Shown piece after piece: positions 20,846-22,154 of a stretch of DNA of 22,154 nucleotides. A program made the position numbers and the translations under genes. Below the pieces are notes generated by a model. That model saw only the letters and a program-made list of their open reading frames with translations. It was not told the origin of the DNA and searched no databases. The number at the start of each line of letters is the position of its first letter. Position 1 is the stretch's first letter. Origin of the DNA: DAOOWV01 sp035371485 (GTDB lineage: Bacteria; Patescibacteriota; Dojkabacteria; JAFGLO01); assembly GCA_035371485.1 (NCBI GenBank), contig DAOOWV010000015.1, positions 1-22,154 of the forward strand, written 5' to 3'.

Positions 20846-21160
20846 CTACTCCAACTCCTTCAATTCCTTCTCAATCTCTTTAACTTTGTCTTTTGCTTTC
20901 AAAACATACTCTTGATAAACTTTAGCATAGTCTTCATGAGTTTTCAGATTCCTCTTAGCCTCCTCAAGTTCTTGCTTAAGCCTCTCAATCTTATATTCCT
21001 TCTTTTCAATTACATCATACTTTCTAGCATCAACATAATTTTTCCACCAATCTTCATTAAGATTAAATGTTGACGTTGTTAATGTTCCTTTAATATTCCC
21101 AGAACAACTTTTACAAGATTCAGTCCCGGCTAAACTACAATTACAATTAACTATATACAT
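20846..21160 (-). CDS. Cys-rich N-terminus plus coiled-coil protein, unknown function
   Basis: Complete 104-residue frame from ATG at 21160 to TAG. The N-terminus has C6-x-C8 and C16-x2-C19 (NCNCSLAGTESCKSC), a possible small metal site. Residues about 48-104 are a nearly continuous Lys/Glu coiled coil (YKIERLKQELEEAKRNL, LKAKDKVKEIEKELKELE). A metal-binding head with a coiled-coil tail suggests an oligomeric adaptor, but I recognise no family. It is the last gene before the terminator at 20785-20831. Confidence 0.7.
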   Translation of the reverse strand: MYIVNCNCSLAGTESCKSCSGNIKGTLTTSTFNLNEDWWKNYVDARKYDVIEKKEYKIERLKQELEEAKRNLKTHEDYAKVYQEYVLKAKDKVKEIEKELKELE

Positions 21161-21177
21161 ATTTTTATTATTTAAGG

Positions 21178-21435
21178 TTATGCTTCATTATTGTCAACTT
21201 CTGTGCCAGGAATATTATCCTGACCTTCTGACTTAGTATTTGTATTTTCTTCTGTAGTTTTGGCAGGTTCTGGGAATCTCTTCATCAACCATTCTTCATA
21301 TTGAAGTTTCTCAACAGTTAGTTTAGTTAATTCATGTTCTAGTCTCAACACTTTTAACCTATCTTGCATATCTTTAATGTATGCAGCTTGCTGTGCTAAT
21401 TCCATTCCTTTTGTACCTTTTGGTTTGTTACTCAT
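21178..21435 (-). CDS. Small coiled-coil protein, unknown function
   Basis: Complete 85-residue frame from ATG at 21435 to TAA, with an ATGA overlap with the upstream gene. Residues about 10-55 form an amphipathic coiled coil (YIKDMQDRLKVLRLEHELTK, VEKLQYEEWLMKRF). The C-terminal 30 residues are acidic, Thr/Asn-rich and probably disordered (KTTEENTNTKSEGQDN). Such proteins occur as minor structural or scaffold-like parts, but there is no specific evidence here. Confidence 0.65.
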   Translation of the reverse strand: MSNKPKGTKGMELAQQAAYIKDMQDRLKVLRLEHELTKLTVEKLQYEEWLMKRFPEPAKTTEENTNTKSEGQDNIPGTEVDNNEA

Positions 21436-21755
21436 TGTAAATTTACTTTAGTTTGTTTATACTCTTTATCAAAATTATCTGGTCTTACTGCTAAGTTGAT
21501 ATTACTAGCTGTAAATACAGCATATCTAGCATCTCTATAACTAAACCCTCCCATTGGGGTTCCTTTCATAATAATATCACCAACTTCAACGTTAGTTACA
21601 TTGGAACCTTTTGCAACTACTGTACAATAATCAAAGTCTGAATTATTATTTTCAGCAACATTTGTTATTATCAATCCAAGACCTTTTTCATGTAGCCTTG
21701 TTAATACCATGTCATTTCTCAATATGACATCTTCAATCTTTTTAATTCTATCCAT
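21432..21755 (-). CDS. GroES-like co-chaperonin candidate
   Basis: Complete 107-residue frame from ATG at 21755 to TGA. The order of features follows GroES: an N-terminal strand pair 'VILRNDMVLTRLHEKGLGLI', a mobile-loop-like segment 'ITNVAENNNSDFDY', then 'CTVVAKGSNVTNVEVGDIIM' in place of the GroES '(G)xVxAVGxG...VxVGDxVxF' core, and a closing 'YAVFTASNINLAVRPDNF' resembling the terminal GroES strands. Phage GroES analogues such as T4 Gp31 cap host GroEL to fold the capsid protein, so a copy near head genes would make sense. The hydrophobic tripeptide of the mobile loop (Ile-Val-Leu in E. coli) may correspond to 'LII' here. Similarity is to the fold pattern only, so the call is tentative. 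Confidence 0.5.
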   Translation of the reverse strand: MDRIKKIEDVILRNDMVLTRLHEKGLGLIITNVAENNNSDFDYCTVVAKGSNVTNVEVGDIIMKGTPMGGFSYRDARYAVFTASNINLAVRPDNFDKEYKQTKVNLQ

Positions 21756-21758
21756 ATT

Positions 21759-22016
21759 CTACTTTGTTTCTTGCAAATGTAATAATTTTTCTTTACAATA
21801 TTTAATTTTATTTGTATAATGTTCAATTCTTAAATCTATATCAGTAATTGGAAATTCTATAGACTGAAATGTGTAGCAATTAACCCTTGGTTTTTTATAT
21901 GTAATTGTTATACTTGTCAAGTCATGATAAATATCAGCTTCCGTATATACATTCAAGTATTTAACATATTCATTTACCAATAAAACTAATCTATCAAATT
22001 TATTCTTAAATTCCAT
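21759..22016 (-). CDS. Small protein of unknown function
   Basis: Complete 85-residue frame from ATG at 22016 to TAG. It starts 11 bases inside the end of the upstream gene and lies 3 bases before the GroES-like gene. An N-terminal helix (NKFDRLVLLVNEYVKYLNV), a central strand region (SITITYKKPRVNCYTF) and a C-terminal helix (LRIEHYTNKIKYCKEKLLHL) are visible. No family, metal site or membrane segment is recognised. Confidence 0.6.
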   Translation of the reverse strand: MEFKNKFDRLVLLVNEYVKYLNVYTEADIYHDLTSITITYKKPRVNCYTFQSIEFPITDIDLRIEHYTNKIKYCKEKLLHLQETK

Positions 22017-22154
22017 CTTTTAATACGTAATTTTCTTTAATATATTGATGTAATACACCAGACAATGCATCTACAAATCTTTCATTTTCACTAAGCTCAT
22101 CCTCACCTATATGATATAGTAATGCATGACATAGTTCATGCATATATGTTAGCA
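22006..22154 (-). CDS. Putative HExxH zinc metallopeptidase, 5' part outside window
   Basis: The last 48 codons of a gene that continues past the right edge, ending at TAA (22006-22008). The visible part begins LTYMHELCHALLYHIGEDEL. HELCH is a zincin HExxH motif in a hydrophobic helix, and the following 'SENERFVDALSGVLHQYI' helix offers a Glu as a likely third zinc ligand, as in small ImmA/IrrE-type or phage metallopeptidase-like proteins. A zinc-dependent peptidase is inferred from this motif alone. The substrate is unknown, and the N-terminal half is not visible. Confidence 0.6.
   Translation of the reverse strand, partial: LTYMHELCHALLYHIGEDELSENERFVDALSGVLHQYIKENYVLKDGI

Noticed and set aside
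22019..22031. ATTACGTATTAA near the 22016 start, similar to the TACGTA core upstream of the gene at 3885.
   Set aside because: It is inside the coding region of the metallopeptidase gene, is in the opposite orientation, and is short and A+T-rich.
1..22154. CRISPR arrays, tRNA genes, rRNA, insertion sequences or an integrase.
   Set aside because: No spaced direct repeats, no tRNA cloverleaf that I could recognise, and no transposase or recombinase motifs were seen by eye.

Overview
The window looks like part of a tailed double-stranded DNA phage that infects a member of the Bacteroidota. Every convincing gene reads on the minus strand, so transcription runs from high to low coordinates. The DNA is very A+T-rich. 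Genes are tightly packed, often overlapping by a few bases, and mostly lack a Shine-Dalgarno sequence. Two intergenic sites match the Bacteroidota promoter form TTTG/TTG-N20-TATATTTG exactly or nearly so. TAA, TGA and TAG all end genes here, so I see no sign of stop-codon reassignment. The order terminase, portal, scaffold and capsid, plus the style of the large terminase and portal, resembles the head modules of crAss-like and related Bacteroidota phages. That placement is inference.

Layout in transcription order. (1) 22154-20846: small accessory genes, namely the 3' end of a HExxH putative metallopeptidase, an unknown 85-residue protein, a GroES-like co-chaperonin candidate, and two coiled-coil proteins. 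The last gene is followed by a strong hairpin terminator whose stem carries the -33 box of a new promoter. (2) 20645-16949: a two-helix membrane protein that may be truncated by an in-frame TAA, a winged-helix-like protein, a small unknown, a DnaQ-like 3'-5' exonuclease with a zinc ribbon, two tandem 'IPDISEF' proteins, a small zinc-binding protein, an HU/IHF-like protein and a conserved-looking helical protein next to the terminase. (3) 16938-11006: large terminase interrupted by a 341-residue intein, then the portal. (4) 11000-6864: a virion gene broken by two apparent single-base deletions, a complete FtnA-type ferritin, an acidic scaffold-like protein, the major capsid protein, and a textbook terminator. 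(5) 6772-2335: a capsid-adjacent unknown, three tandem connector-like paralogues, a large Ala/Thr/Ser-rich structural protein, then a terminator and promoter. (6) 2199-1: a coiled-coil/transmembrane protein and five small proteins that look structural, the last running off the edge.

Parts (3) to (6) are a virion assembly line: terminase packages DNA through the portal into a scaffolded capsid, the connector proteins close the neck, and the left-hand genes probably supply tail, fibre or lysis parts. The most unusual points are the ferritin inside the head operon; the intein just before the terminase Walker B strand with one homing-endonuclease catalytic Asp changed to Asn; a 16-bp near-palindromic element found exactly twice, upstream of the portal and scaffold genes; and two genes that look interrupted (10199-11000 and 20274-20741).
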